A stretch of 64,000 bases of DNA, taken from positions 1 to 64,000 of the forward strand of contig CALOEX010000009.1 of assembly GCA_942492555.1 (NCBI GenBank). Direction: 5' to 3'. This stretch comes from JBCCVH01 sp942492555 (GTDB lineage: Bacteria; Bacteroidota; Bacteroidia; Cytophagales; Amoebophilaceae). Under the pieces are notes generated by a model that worked only from the letters and a program-made list of their open reading frames with translations, searched no databases and was not told the DNA's origin. Shown in pieces: positions 35,443 through 44,956 of this stretch. Each line of letters starts with the position of its first letter. The first letter of the stretch is position 1. The position numbers and the translations under genes were made by a program.

Positions 35443-36618
35443 TCATAAATTGTCTACCCCATCTCCCTTAACATGAAATAAAGGCATTGCCAAACACACA
35501 TCATAGCATGGCATACATTTTTTAATCTCATTACCAACCCTTACAAGCAAATATTGATGATGCAAAAAATAACCAAGAAAATCTCGATGCTTAAGTTCAT
35601 AACTTTTAGACAAGCCATAAGCAATTTGCCCCATATTTTTTTGCAAAGACTCATGCGTAATTTTTTTATAAACCTGAGCAAGCCTCTGAATAGAGGATTC
35701 AATAGCTTCCTTATAATAAAAAAAACCATATTTATTGGCTGATTTCACTTTATACTGCACAAGCCCATTCCTAAATTGTTTGAGATAACCATCAAAATCA
35801 ATCCTTCCTTTTAGTATGTGTACAGCTTGCCTACAAGTTATTTTATCTTGTGGATAATCAGTTTCCCAGCAATAGTTAGTTGCATCATAGTTTAAATTAT
35901 TACCAAACGAGCAAAGCAATTGATCTCCCAAATTTTTAACCAATCCATCCCTAAAACACAACAGCTTGTAAGACCAATATTGCATACTGACATAAAATGC
36001 AAGTGCTTGATCATAAGGTAAATGAGCTAAACCACAAGCAATACGCAAAAGCGTTGCTTTATCTACATCTTTATCAACCTTGAGATAAAAATGAGTAATG
36101 CTAACAATATCATTGAAAATATTTTTTATATACTCACAAGATGTAGCCTCTTTGATATATTTTTTGCACAATCCAACATAGTTACACTCCGTATGTGTCA
36201 ACTTTGCACCAAACAATACAATACCTGTCACATTTGTGTTCTTAAAAATAGCACCCAATAAATTAGCTTTACTACAATCTGTATCCTCTAAGTTTGCATT
36301 GGTAAAATCACGACCCGAAAGATTCAACCCCACAAAATTTTTACCTTGATATTGAGCACCACGAGAATTAAGGGGTGGCATAAAAACAAAGAGGAAAATG
36401 ATGTTCCGTATAATGTATAGCACGTCGATATTATTTCTTTTTAGATATCCTTGCAGTAATGCGATTTGCTTTGCTACGGGCAACTCTGCAAAAAAAAGGT
36501 CTTTTCGATGTACACCATCCTCAACATATTTTTCCCCATTATTATTAGGATTAGTAGCATAAAATGAGGAAAAGCTCGCTATACTAAAAGCCATCATCAT
36601 AAGCAAGTATCTTGTCAT
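35443..36618 (-). CDS. Secreted pentapeptide-repeat protein
   Basis: 391 residues. Signal peptide (RYLLMMMAFSIASFSSFYA). Residues ~92-150 hold pentapeptide repeats of the A(D/N)LxX type: GLNLSGRDFTNANLEDTDCS, KANLLGAIFKNTNVTG. The rest is a helical C-terminal part without a known family. A shorter relative at 57836-58618 has the same order, including IFKNT.VT and a following TQCDY/TECNY step, so this is a local family. Likely exported, possibly host-directed; pentapeptide coils often mimic nucleic acid or bind proteins. Confidence 0.7.
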   Translation of the reverse strand: MTRYLLMMMAFSIASFSSFYATNPNNNGEKYVEDGVHRKDLFFAELPVAKQIALLQGYLKRNNIDVLYIIRNIIFLFVFMPPLNSRGAQYQGKNFVGLNLSGRDFTNANLEDTDCSKANLLGAIFKNTNVTGIVLFGAKLTHTECNYVGLCKKYIKEATSCEYIKNIFNDIVSITHFYLKVDKDVDKATLLRIACGLAHLPYDQALAFYVSMQYWSYKLLCFRDGLVKNLGDQLLCSFGNNLNYDATNYCWETDYPQDKITCRQAVHILKGRIDFDGYLKQFRNGLVQYKVKSANKYGFFYYKEAIESSIQRLAQVYKKITHESLQKNMGQIAYGLSKSYELKHRDFLGYFLHHQYLLVRVGNEIKKCMPCYDVCLAMPLFHVKGDGVDNL

Positions 36619-36734
36619 CTTTAAACTATTTTTTAAATAAAAAACAATACATAATCAATTACATGTATTCCAGACACAAAATATGCATATTTTTTTGCAT
36701 AAAGCAAAAAACAGAATCAGAAAAAACCCCACCC

Positions 36735-36925
36735 CTCTATCATACATGTTACATCAACTAACTTTTTCCCTACCATGCCAGAAGAAGCATATAATAAAAA
36801 AAATGATACAAAAAACTGCTTCTAGCAAAAATAAGAAATTCCCTCAACACTATAAGCAGAGATAAGACCAATTTATCCAATAAAAATCGTAGATTGTGAT
36901 CTACTATAGTTAAATACACATATAT
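36735..36925. repeat. Upstream inverted repeat shared with symporter-HD copy 1
   Basis: Near-exact reverse complement of 7505-7695, with short indels between about 36783 and 36810. It extends the homology of the flanking genes to ~3.7 kb. Confidence 0.85.
36889..36904. promoter_or_regulatory. Palindrome upstream of symporter-HD copy 3 (possible operator)
   Basis: GTAGAT-tgtg-ATCTAC, identical on the opposite strand to 7526-7541, 21 bp before the start codon. Either a regulator site or a 5'-UTR hairpin. Confidence 0.35.
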
Positions 36926-39900
36926 ATGGATATACAGCTCAATATCATACTGGTTTCTCTTTTTCTACTTGCCAATCTCGTTGTTGGGCTTATGGCCGTC
37001 AAAAAGATAAAAACCATGGACGATTATGCCCTTGCCAATAGAAGTTTGGGTGGTGGGGTGATGATTGCTACGTTGGTGGCTACACTTTTTGAGGTGCAGA
37101 GTGTTGAGTTTTCAATTTTATGTGATAGAGGAGTGATCAATTTGATTAAACCTTTTATGTTCACATTTTTTATGTTGCTATTGGGGTTATTTGTTTTTCC
37201 CAAATTATTGGCATTTAAAAAAGAACGCACACTTGCGGATGTGATGCATACCATGTATGGCAAGTTTGGATGCTTTTATACACTATTGGTCATGACTATT
37301 TTTTCTTTTGGTGTCATAGCAGGACAATTGGTTGGATTAGTAGGCTTGAGTAATATGTTGCAACTAAATTTGACTCAAGAAAAGTATAACCCTGTTATTT
37401 TAATGGCAGTTATAGGTGGTTTGATCACCGTCTATACCTGCCTAGGAGGCGTGCGTTCAGTTGCAAAAACGGATGTGTTGCAATTCTTGGTTATTGTGTT
37501 GGGTATTATTGGTTTTTTTATTGCTGTAACGTGGGAAAAAAGCATCTTTAATATTTTGCAGAAGGCAAAAGTAGCATCTCCTAAGCGTGTAAATTTTTTT
37601 GCAGATGAAGATTTATTAGGACATCTTTTCCCCTGGTTTTTCGTCTGTGGTTTTCCTACTTTTGTAATAGCACCGCCCATTATCCAACGTGTACTCATGA
37701 TCAAAAAAAGGAAAGATGTACAAAAAATGTTTACCTCGTTTGCTTTTGTCTATCCTGTTTTGTGTATTTTGGTAACCATTGCCTCCTTAAAGTTGTTCAC
37801 GCTTCCCAAAAGCGTCTATGAGCAGTATATTGGACAAGCCAAGTACAGCACCTCTACTTCTACTTATATAGAAAAAATATGTGAATCTACTTGGGGACAA
37901 GTTGGCTTTTTACTAGCCATTGTTGCTATTATCATGTCTACCATGGATTCTTTTTTAAATGCGCTAGCCATTATGTGGGTCAATGATGTAATCATACCTT
38001 TGAAAAAAAAGAAAAAACTTAAGCCCATTCAATGGGTGCATTGGATCTCTTTGCTCTTTGGTATTGGTACAATCGGACTCAGCATGCTTTGTTACCAATA
38101 TGACGTACGCTTTACCCATGTTATCAACTATGCTATCTTAATTGTCTCTAATATGTCTATACCATTTTTAATGGGACTTAGAGGCTTGAAACCTTCTCCT
38201 AAAGCACTTATAGCAAGCGTTTTAACTTTTTGGTCTGTTTTTGTATTGCTTTTTGTACTTTATATGAGCAAGGTAGCTCCCGTCAAAAGCTTGATTGATT
38301 TTATAGATAAAGATGTGTTCAAAGGTGGTACAAAAGCAGGTACATCTATATACATATGTATGGCTATCTGGCCCTTCGCCATGTTCGCCCATATCCTCAC
38401 CTTCTTTGGTGTACACCTATGGGAAAACAAAGCCTTTGTATGGATAGATAGAGAGACAGAAAATTGGCAAGAAAGCTCTCGAAACACCTTAGGCAGTTAC
38501 TTCCAATGGTTGCGTCATCCCATCCGCTGGTGTTTGCAAAAAGAAAAGACCTATGGCATTCGTCACTTTCCCATAAGCCTGGTTACCATGGTCTACTTCT
38601 TTATACCCTTTACGTTAGGAGAAGCCCAAGGATTTTCAAAAGCAGTCAGCATACTCCGTGTCATCCCCATTGTCCTCTGTTTTCCCATGATGGTACGTGA
38701 GCATTGGCACAAACGCCTAGAAAAACACTTTAGCCTTTTTTATTACCCCTTCATGTCTTATGCCTGGGTATTCGTCAATACCCTAAGCCTCTGTCTCATA
38801 CCCCAAGAGGGGACTAGTCTGTGGCATTTAGCCATAGGGATCTTTGCTTTAGGCCTCATGATAGACTGGCGATCCTTCGTTGTACTTGAACTGGTTGGTG
38901 TTACATTGGCTTGGATCACACAATGGATCATTACAGGTAGGTTTATGCCTGATTTTGGTGCAAATGGTGGCTTCCCACTGCTTTTGAGCATTGCATTACC
39001 CTGCATTTTTTTGGCTACCTTTAAACGTCACAACGACCAACAAACAATCATGGCAAAAAAAGAACTCAAGAAAATCCAAGAAGCCAAAAACATGATGTTG
39101 CTCTCCTATGAAGACAGCCACAAACAAGTTTACGAAACACTCCACAAAAACAGCAGCATGATGACCCTCCTTGCCAAAGTATCCGCAGAGTTGCAAACCA
39201 TGGAAGGCATGAAAGACAATGTACGCATCATCAAAGGAGCCATGGGCCACTTCTTCCATGTAGGAAACCAATCCCAAGAATACCTAGATCTTACAATCAA
39301 AGAAACCACTTTAAATAAAGTCCTCGACGAAGCACGCTCCATGCTCATCAACCAAGGATTCGACATCGAACATGTAAAAATCCATATTCCCCAAAGCAAG
39401 TCCACCCTTAGCTGCGATCTGCTCTGCACCGCACGGCTCATTGCCAATGCAGTCTGGGTAACATATGAGCAACTCAAACCCCAAGACACCTATGGTGACG
39501 CCCCCATACATCTCTTTATAGACGAAGCCTGGTTAGATTATGACCTCAAACCACCCTATGAAAAAAAACCAGAAAAAAGCTTGCGCATCACCTGCACAAC
39601 AGCAGACCCTGCCACATGTACTTTAGCAGAAGACCAAAGCTACAAGCCCTATGCCGAAAATCAACAGATAGAACTGCTCAATCATATCTGCCTGCTAGAA
39701 AACAAACGCATCACCAAAGCACAATATGGGCATATAGAGATTCAAAAACAAGCACTCACCCTCACCCAAACCTATGTGTTGCCTCTAGATTTGCTATCAC
39801 TCAAGCCCAAAATGACAAAATTTGCCACCGAGGACCTACGAAACGTCACACAAATAGAAGCCCCTGAAGACAAAATATTTTTAAAGGCAATAGCAGACAA

Positions 39901-40435
39901 AAAAATGAATCTCGACTACATTGGCTTCGCTTTAAAAGTTGCCAAACACTGCCATGCAGACCAACGCAGAAAATCCGGTGAACCCTACTATTTCCATCCC
40001 ATGGAAGTGGCTACCATCCTACTGCAATACACCACGGATGAAGACGTCATTGTCGCCGCCCTTTTGCATGATACGGTAGAAGACAGTGGGTACAGCCCCC
40101 CACAGATGTTTGCCATGTTTAATGAACAAGTCATGGATATTGTCGTGCAAGTAAGCCATTTATACAACAAGGCAGAACGCCCAAGAATGAAACTCGAAAA
40201 AAAAGAAACCTTAAAGCGTTTACTAGCAACAGGAAATAGCAATTCACTATTGGTCAAACTCATCGATAGACTGCACAACATGCGTACCATAGGTGCCAAA
40301 GAACCAGAAAAACAAATACATATCGCCAAAGAAACCATAAAAATCTTCATACCTATCGCACAAGAGCTAAACCTCCAACCTGTCGCAGATGAATTGCACA
40401 AACTTTGTACAGCAATTTTGGCAAGCCAAGGATAG
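36926..40435 (+). CDS. Sodium:solute symporter-HD (SpoT-type) fusion, copy 3
   Basis: 1169 residues, same architecture as the copies at 3986-7504 and 7721-11224. The first ~57 codons and all from ~residue 488 on are nearly identical to them. The transport segment is closer to copy 1 than to copy 2 but has its own stretches (SIFNILQKAKVASPKRVNF, MLQLNLTQEKYN). SSS signature MSTMDSFLNALAIMWVND retained. HD motifs HADQRRKSGEP, LHDTVED and IDRLHNMRT intact. In the shared part it matches copy 2 at WHLAIGIFALGLM and copy 1 at TLLAKVSAELQTMEGMKDN, a mosaic. Confidence 0.85.
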   Translation: MDIQLNIILVSLFLLANLVVGLMAVKKIKTMDDYALANRSLGGGVMIATLVATLFEVQSVEFSILCDRGVINLIKPFMFTFFMLLLGLFVFPKLLAFKKERTLADVMHTMYGKFGCFYTLLVMTIFSFGVIAGQLVGLVGLSNMLQLNLTQEKYNPVILMAVIGGLITVYTCLGGVRSVAKTDVLQFLVIVLGIIGFFIAVTWEKSIFNILQKAKVASPKRVNFFADEDLLGHLFPWFFVCGFPTFVIAPPIIQRVLMIKKRKDVQKMFTSFAFVYPVLCILVTIASLKLFTLPKSVYEQYIGQAKYSTSTSTYIEKICESTWGQVGFLLAIVAIIMSTMDSFLNALAIMWVNDVIIPLKKKKKLKPIQWVHWISLLFGIGTIGLSMLCYQYDVRFTHVINYAILIVSNMSIPFLMGLRGLKPSPKALIASVLTFWSVFVLLFVLYMSKVAPVKSLIDFIDKDVFKGGTKAGTSIYICMAIWPFAMFAHILTFFGVHLWENKAFVWIDRETENWQESSRNTLGSYFQWLRHPIRWCLQKEKTYGIRHFPISLVTMVYFFIPFTLGEAQGFSKAVSILRVIPIVLCFPMMVREHWHKRLEKHFSLFYYPFMSYAWVFVNTLSLCLIPQEGTSLWHLAIGIFALGLMIDWRSFVVLELVGVTLAWITQWIITGRFMPDFGANGGFPLLLSIALPCIFLATFKRHNDQQTIMAKKELKKIQEAKNMMLLSYEDSHKQVYETLHKNSSMMTLLAKVSAELQTMEGMKDNVRIIKGAMGHFFHVGNQSQEYLDLTIKETTLNKVLDEARSMLINQGFDIEHVKIHIPQSKSTLSCDLLCTARLIANAVWVTYEQLKPQDTYGDAPIHLFIDEAWLDYDLKPPYEKKPEKSLRITCTTADPATCTLAEDQSYKPYAENQQIELLNHICLLENKRITKAQYGHIEIQKQALTLTQTYVLPLDLLSLKPKMTKFATEDLRNVTQIEAPEDKIFLKAIADKKMNLDYIGFALKVAKHCHADQRRKSGEPYYFHPMEVATILLQYTTDEDVIVAALLHDTVEDSGYSPPQMFAMFNEQVMDIVVQVSHLYNKAERPRMKLEKKETLKRLLATGNSNSLLVKLIDRLHNMRTIGAKEPEKQIHIAKETIKIFIPIAQELNLQPVADELHKLCTAILASQG
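38370..40430 (+). repeat. Conserved 3' block of the symporter-HD family, copy 3
   Basis: About 2.05 kb nearly identical to 3990-6045 and 7725-9783 but in inverted orientation, 28-36 kb away. Substrate for gene conversion or inversion. Confidence 0.9.
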
Positions 40436-40623
40436 TTTTAGGGCATAAGGCATTGTGCATAGGGAGTTCCACGATCAAATTAGGTAAACGTTGTTTTCTA
40501 TACCGTACTGTGTAGCACACTGGATTGGTGGTTAGCTTGGTATTGTTGTTGCCTTTTTGCATAGGGGTTTTTACAAAAGAAAAAGAGAGAAAAAAGCATA
40601 CTTATATTGAATGCTCTCTAAAC

Positions 40624-41880
40624 TTATCTCATCCGTGATGAAAAATTTTCATACAAATCATCAAGTGCACAGAAAATTATATCTTTCTTTGTACTCTCGC
40701 ATAATACATTGAGCAGTTCTTGTTTTATTGCTTCTTGTTTTATTGCTTCTTGTTTTATTGCTTCTTGTTTTATTGCTTCTTGTTCTATTGCTTCTTGTTC
40801 TATTGCTTCTTGTTTTATTGCTTCTTGTTTTATTGCTTCTTGTTCTATTGCTTCTTGTTTTATTGCTTCTTGTTTTATTGCTTCTTGTTTTATTGCTTCT
40901 TGTTTTATTGCTTCTTGTTTTATTGCTTCTTTTTCTATTAGTGTAAGAAGCAGGTGGCATTTTATGATTTGTTTTGTAAAAGCAGCAAATTGATTAGCTA
41001 AATCTTGATTTTTGCGCATAAGTTCAACGAATGATTCTCTTTCTTCGTCAGATAGTGATTTAAACAAACCCTCCTTATCCTTAATCACATCATCTAGAGA
41101 ATGGGTAAGGCGGTATTGATCCATAGATTTTCTGATATTTTCTGGTAATATCTTTGTCACTTCGCTCAGTGATCTTGCAAGGAGGCTCTTATTATCCTCA
41201 TAATTTTCCCGTAATTTTTCTTCAGATAAGCCCATAAAATTTTTTATTTCTGCAAGATCGAAGTCACGACAACGATAAAGTGATTGATAAAAATGGTATG
41301 AAAAGAAATCCTTTATTTCTTCTTGCAACTTTTTTTCCTCTTGTGTAAGGATGCCTTTATCTTTATACGATTTTGCACTTCTTAAAATCATAAGTTGTAT
41401 GTGTATTTTTAACGTATCTTGCATATGTTTTTGCAGTTGATTTTCGTTTTTTTGCACAGCTTCTAAAAATTGTTCTTTCTCCGAAGGACTAAAAGATTCT
41501 ATAAAAGACAAGGATTTTAGGTCTTTTTTTTTGAAGTACTCTGCCTTAGTAGCAGACCTGTAATCACTTGATTGATCCCAAATCATTCCAGCAAATTTAC
41601 TTTGTAAAGGAGGAGGTAGAGAGTCGTGTGTTTTTTGATATGCCTTGTTGTAACGGGTTTCGATATCTAGGTATTTCTTATCAAACTCTCGTGTAGACAT
41701 TGTATCTACTTTTTGGAAGTATTCGGCTAGTTTTTTTTCAAAGCTAACGTTTTTATCATTATTAATACTCTCAGCGTGTTTGTAATAATAGTAATAATAG
41801 CCACCACCACCTGTACAAATAAGCAGTAATAAAATGATAAAAAATTTGTTATGGGTTTTTTTGTGATTATTCTCAGACAT
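40624..41880 (-). CDS. Membrane-anchored protein with EAIKQ pentapeptide repeat
   Basis: 418 residues. A single N-terminal membrane anchor (KFFIILLLLICTGGGGYYYYYYK) is followed by a charged, mostly helical body with no family recognised. Residues ~318-387 are 14 tandem EAI(K/E)Q units encoded by a perfect 15-bp repeat. The repeats would form one long charged helix. The C-terminus after the repeat is short (~30 residues). A surface or periplasmic spacer is possible. It ends 188 bp after the symporter copy 3 stop, convergently. Confidence 0.6.
   Translation of the reverse strand: MSENNHKKTHNKFFIILLLLICTGGGGYYYYYYKHAESINNDKNVSFEKKLAEYFQKVDTMSTREFDKKYLDIETRYNKAYQKTHDSLPPPLQSKFAGMIWDQSSDYRSATKAEYFKKKDLKSLSFIESFSPSEKEQFLEAVQKNENQLQKHMQDTLKIHIQLMILRSAKSYKDKGILTQEEKKLQEEIKDFFSYHFYQSLYRCRDFDLAEIKNFMGLSEEKLRENYEDNKSLLARSLSEVTKILPENIRKSMDQYRLTHSLDDVIKDKEGLFKSLSDEERESFVELMRKNQDLANQFAAFTKQIIKCHLLLTLIEKEAIKQEAIKQEAIKQEAIKQEAIKQEAIEQEAIKQEAIKQEAIEQEAIEQEAIKQEAIKQEAIKQEAIKQELLNVLCESTKKDIIFCALDDLYENFSSRMR
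40720..40929 (-). repeat. 15-bp tandem repeat, 14 units
   Basis: Unit ttgttttattgcttc on the plus strand. Units differ only at one base (ttttat/tctatt) that switches Lys and Glu. In-frame, so copy-number change keeps the reading frame. All three plus-strand frames are open across it as a by-product. Confidence 0.95.
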
Positions 41881-42120
41881 TTTTTTGCATTTAAAAACTA
41901 ATGGGGTAATCTAATCATTTTTAGCCTATTTACAAAATGAGATATACCTATATGGCATAGGGGGTTTTTAGCATGGAAATGGGGTATCTGGTTTTTTTCT
42001 TACACATATAGTATGGTTGCCATCATGCACGATTGCCCTAAACAATGCTTTTTCCCATGTTGTCTGTAGGCAAAATATGCAAACCTTTTGCACTTCGTAA
42101 GCAACAAGGTATTTTAGACC

Positions 42121-44844
42121 ATGGAAACACAACACACTTTGTTGCTTCAAGTAGTAGAGAAAATACATGCGCAACAGCTAGACATATCAAATCTCTCCTT
42201 TATTTTTCCAACATCTCACGTAGCTTATACCTTTCGTCAAATACTTGGTAAAACACTAAAAAAAACCCAATGGGCGCCCAAAAGTTATTCATTACCGAAC
42301 TTTATGCAAAGTCTATACGCACATACCATAGCTACCAGATGGAAACTGCTCACTCATTTATACAAAATAGTAGCTCCTTTGGAAGAGTCGTTTGTCTCTT
42401 TTCCTAACTTTCATCAATGGGGGTCACATTTTCTGCAAGATATTGAAAGTATAGCCCAGTATCAACTCCCTATAGAAACACTGTTGACAAAAAAAACCAC
42501 CGCTATACAAAACAAACTTCCGAGCATACATTCCCCAGAAACCTGGGCAAAAATCTATAAAGATTTCCACGATGCATTAGCACAAAATCAACTTACTTAT
42601 ACAGGGTATCACTATCAAAAAATAGATGAACTGTTACAGGCAGGAAAGCTAGATGTCATGCACAAACATGTCATACTTATAGGTATACATCCTCTCACAC
42701 CACTTGTTACCCACCTATTACAAACATTGTCCAAAACTACTAAAATCGACTACTATATAGATGCAGACGCCTATTACATGGAATCATCCCACCAAGAAGC
42801 AAGTCGGCAATTACGTCTTTATCAAAAAGACCCTTTGTTGGGCAAGTATTTACAACCTCCTTTACCCAGTAACATCACTGCAAAAACAACCATAGAAATT
42901 TTCAATACTTCCACGCGTTTCACACAAATACAAACAGTGGCAACAGAGCTGAAAAAACTATCAGCACAACCTTCTTTTCAAGCGGAAAATGTCACCATTG
43001 CTTTAGCTGATCCCTCTCTTTGCATTCCTTTACTACATGCACTACCACATTATCCACTTTCCATTTATATAGACTACCCTTTTTATCAAACTCCTTTGTG
43101 TACATTATTACACACTGTTGTCGACTGGTATGCAAGTCAGCAAGATTCCTATCACAAACAACTGAATATAAACAATGTATATCATAAGTTGATGCATCAT
43201 GCCTATATATCTCTGCCATCAGATATTACCACAAAAACAAATCCATGTTCTCCTGTTTCCACGCTAAAAAAACAAGAAAATTTACCCCTTGTTTGGCAAT
43301 ATCTCCTACATGTAGATCCAGGGGTTAGCATCATTGCTTATTTAGAAAAATTTTTACATATGCTCAAAGATAACCCTCCTGCTAACAGCTCTTGGCAATC
43401 CTGGGAAAAACTAGCGATGGATGCGGCCATTGATGGGTGTAAAAAATTATCTCATACACCTTTTGCATCTTTGTGTACACTTACACAGGACTGGGTGTTG
43501 CTTTTAAAAAAAGAATTGAAGCATATAAAACTTCCATTACATGCAAAAAACAACAAAGGCATATCTATTGTATCTCTACAAGGTACTGTTGCCTTGCATT
43601 TTACCTATCTTTTTGTGCTTTCTTTAAATGAAAAAATTTTTCCTAAAGCTCATATACATACTTCTTTACCCGCTAGTTGCCATGGTTTATTACCTGATAA
43701 AGAAATACAAAAAACAAAAGATGCTTACTTGTTTTACAGATGGTTACACAGTGCGAAAAAATGCTATTTTTTTTATTATGAAAGAGATAAAGGCAACCAA
43801 ATAGTAGCTCCAAGCTCTTTTTTACAACAACTGCAATACGAATCTCCGTGCACGATCATACATCATAGCTACCTACCCTCTATCACCCCTATTCAGGTAA
43901 AACCCATTTCCATTGTTAAAAATGCTTCAGTTTTAAAAAAATTACAGCAATTCATTGGGGAAAGCCCTCAAAAAACATTGACACCAACAGCTATAAATAC
44001 TTATCTAGACTGTAAGCTGCGCTTCTATTTTAAATACATTGCTAAATTGCCTCCAGCACCATTGCCTGACGAGATACAAATTGCAGGTTTTTTGGGAAGG
44101 ATACTCCATGAAAGCATGCAATTGATCTATGATCCATACATTGGCAAGACGGTGACGGAAAAAAATATTCATTACCTACAAAAACATGTGGAGGATAGTG
44201 TTTTGCTAGCTATTGAAAAACAAGATGTACAAAGTATTACCCGCTACAAAAACAGGTTGTTGCACATACGGAAAATCGTGATTAAACTGATAGCCCAACT
44301 ACTTTCTTTAGATAAAAAGAAAGCACCTTTTACACTTCTCCATGTGGAGGAAAATTTGCAAAAACCCTTTTTATTACCTGATGGAAAGGTGGTTACATTA
44401 AGTGGTATTGTTGACAGGATAGACAAAAAAAACAACATTATCCATGTTATAGACTATAAAACGAATGCGGTCAATACTAAAATAGAAGGATTGACATCAC
44501 TGTTTGATCGCACAAAAAAAATGCGTAACACAACAGCACTACAACTTATATGGTATGCGTGGTTGTACACACAGGATAAAGAGGCAAAGCATATACCTAT
44601 ACAACCTACTTTTATCAGCACAAAAAACATATTTAAAGCAAATCCTCCTACGTGTTTTTCCTTATTGAATAAAGAAAAAAAATACGATGTGTTTACCAGT
44701 GTTCATGGTTATACAGACCTTTTTGAAAAAGAGATGACTGCTTTATTGCTAGACCTATTCAATCCCGCTACCCCTTTTGATCAAACTGAGATGGTTGCAC
44801 ATTGTAGAAATTGTCCTTATAAAAAAATTTGCCAACGTTTTTAA
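42121..44844 (+). CDS. AddB-like PD-(D/E)XK nuclease with Fe-S cysteines
   Basis: 907 residues. The N-terminal two thirds resemble an inactivated UvrD/AddB-like helicase fold (FIFPTSHVAYTFRQIL near the start, no Walker A lysine). The C-terminal nuclease has GFLGRILHESMQ (His), VDRIDKKNNIIHVIDYKT (D...DYK) and LQLIWYAWLY (QxxxY). Four cysteines, C631 and C895/C898/C904 (CRNCPYKKIC), match the AddB iron-sulfur staple. Role: DNA-end processing for recombination repair, normally with an AddA helicase-nuclease, not seen in this window. Confidence 0.8.
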   Translation: METQHTLLLQVVEKIHAQQLDISNLSFIFPTSHVAYTFRQILGKTLKKTQWAPKSYSLPNFMQSLYAHTIATRWKLLTHLYKIVAPLEESFVSFPNFHQWGSHFLQDIESIAQYQLPIETLLTKKTTAIQNKLPSIHSPETWAKIYKDFHDALAQNQLTYTGYHYQKIDELLQAGKLDVMHKHVILIGIHPLTPLVTHLLQTLSKTTKIDYYIDADAYYMESSHQEASRQLRLYQKDPLLGKYLQPPLPSNITAKTTIEIFNTSTRFTQIQTVATELKKLSAQPSFQAENVTIALADPSLCIPLLHALPHYPLSIYIDYPFYQTPLCTLLHTVVDWYASQQDSYHKQLNINNVYHKLMHHAYISLPSDITTKTNPCSPVSTLKKQENLPLVWQYLLHVDPGVSIIAYLEKFLHMLKDNPPANSSWQSWEKLAMDAAIDGCKKLSHTPFASLCTLTQDWVLLLKKELKHIKLPLHAKNNKGISIVSLQGTVALHFTYLFVLSLNEKIFPKAHIHTSLPASCHGLLPDKEIQKTKDAYLFYRWLHSAKKCYFFYYERDKGNQIVAPSSFLQQLQYESPCTIIHHSYLPSITPIQVKPISIVKNASVLKKLQQFIGESPQKTLTPTAINTYLDCKLRFYFKYIAKLPPAPLPDEIQIAGFLGRILHESMQLIYDPYIGKTVTEKNIHYLQKHVEDSVLLAIEKQDVQSITRYKNRLLHIRKIVIKLIAQLLSLDKKKAPFTLLHVEENLQKPFLLPDGKVVTLSGIVDRIDKKNNIIHVIDYKTNAVNTKIEGLTSLFDRTKKMRNTTALQLIWYAWLYTQDKEAKHIPIQPTFISTKNIFKANPPTCFSLLNKEKKYDVFTSVHGYTDLFEKEMTALLLDLFNPATPFDQTEMVAHCRNCPYKKICQRF

Positions 44845-44920
44845 TGTTTTTATGCTTATATCTCTGGCTTTTTATTTTTTTAAAATAGGTGTATATTTTA
44901 ATTTTTGCGTAAAAAAACAT

Positions 44921-44928
44921 TACTTTTG
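44921..44928 (+). promoter_or_regulatory. Possible Bacteroidetes -7 promoter element
   Basis: TACTTTTG matches the TAnnTTTG -7 consensus of Bacteroidetes sigma-A promoters, 29 bp before the ATG of the Bax-inhibitor-like gene. No well-spaced -33 TTG is visible, so this is weak. Confidence 0.3.
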
Positions 44929-44956
44929 CTCTATATGACTTATATAATGAAATATT

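Larger units (their letters stand above)
36619..36925. other. Promoter region of symporter-HD copy 3
   Basis: About 300 bp between divergent genes. The right two thirds (36735-36925) is the inverted copy of the region upstream of copy 1. No gene seen; the small open frames in it lack family resemblance. Confidence 0.6.

Noticed and set aside
35222..35446. 74-codon minus-strand frame with ATGA overlap to the pentapeptide gene
   Set aside because: Cys/Val-rich composition, no family, no signal; overlap alone is weak evidence.
40709..40993. Plus-strand open frames (Cys/Phe/Leu-rich) across the 15-bp repeat
   Set aside because: All frames are open because the unit is 15 bp and lacks stops; products are simple repeats antisense to the EAIKQ gene.
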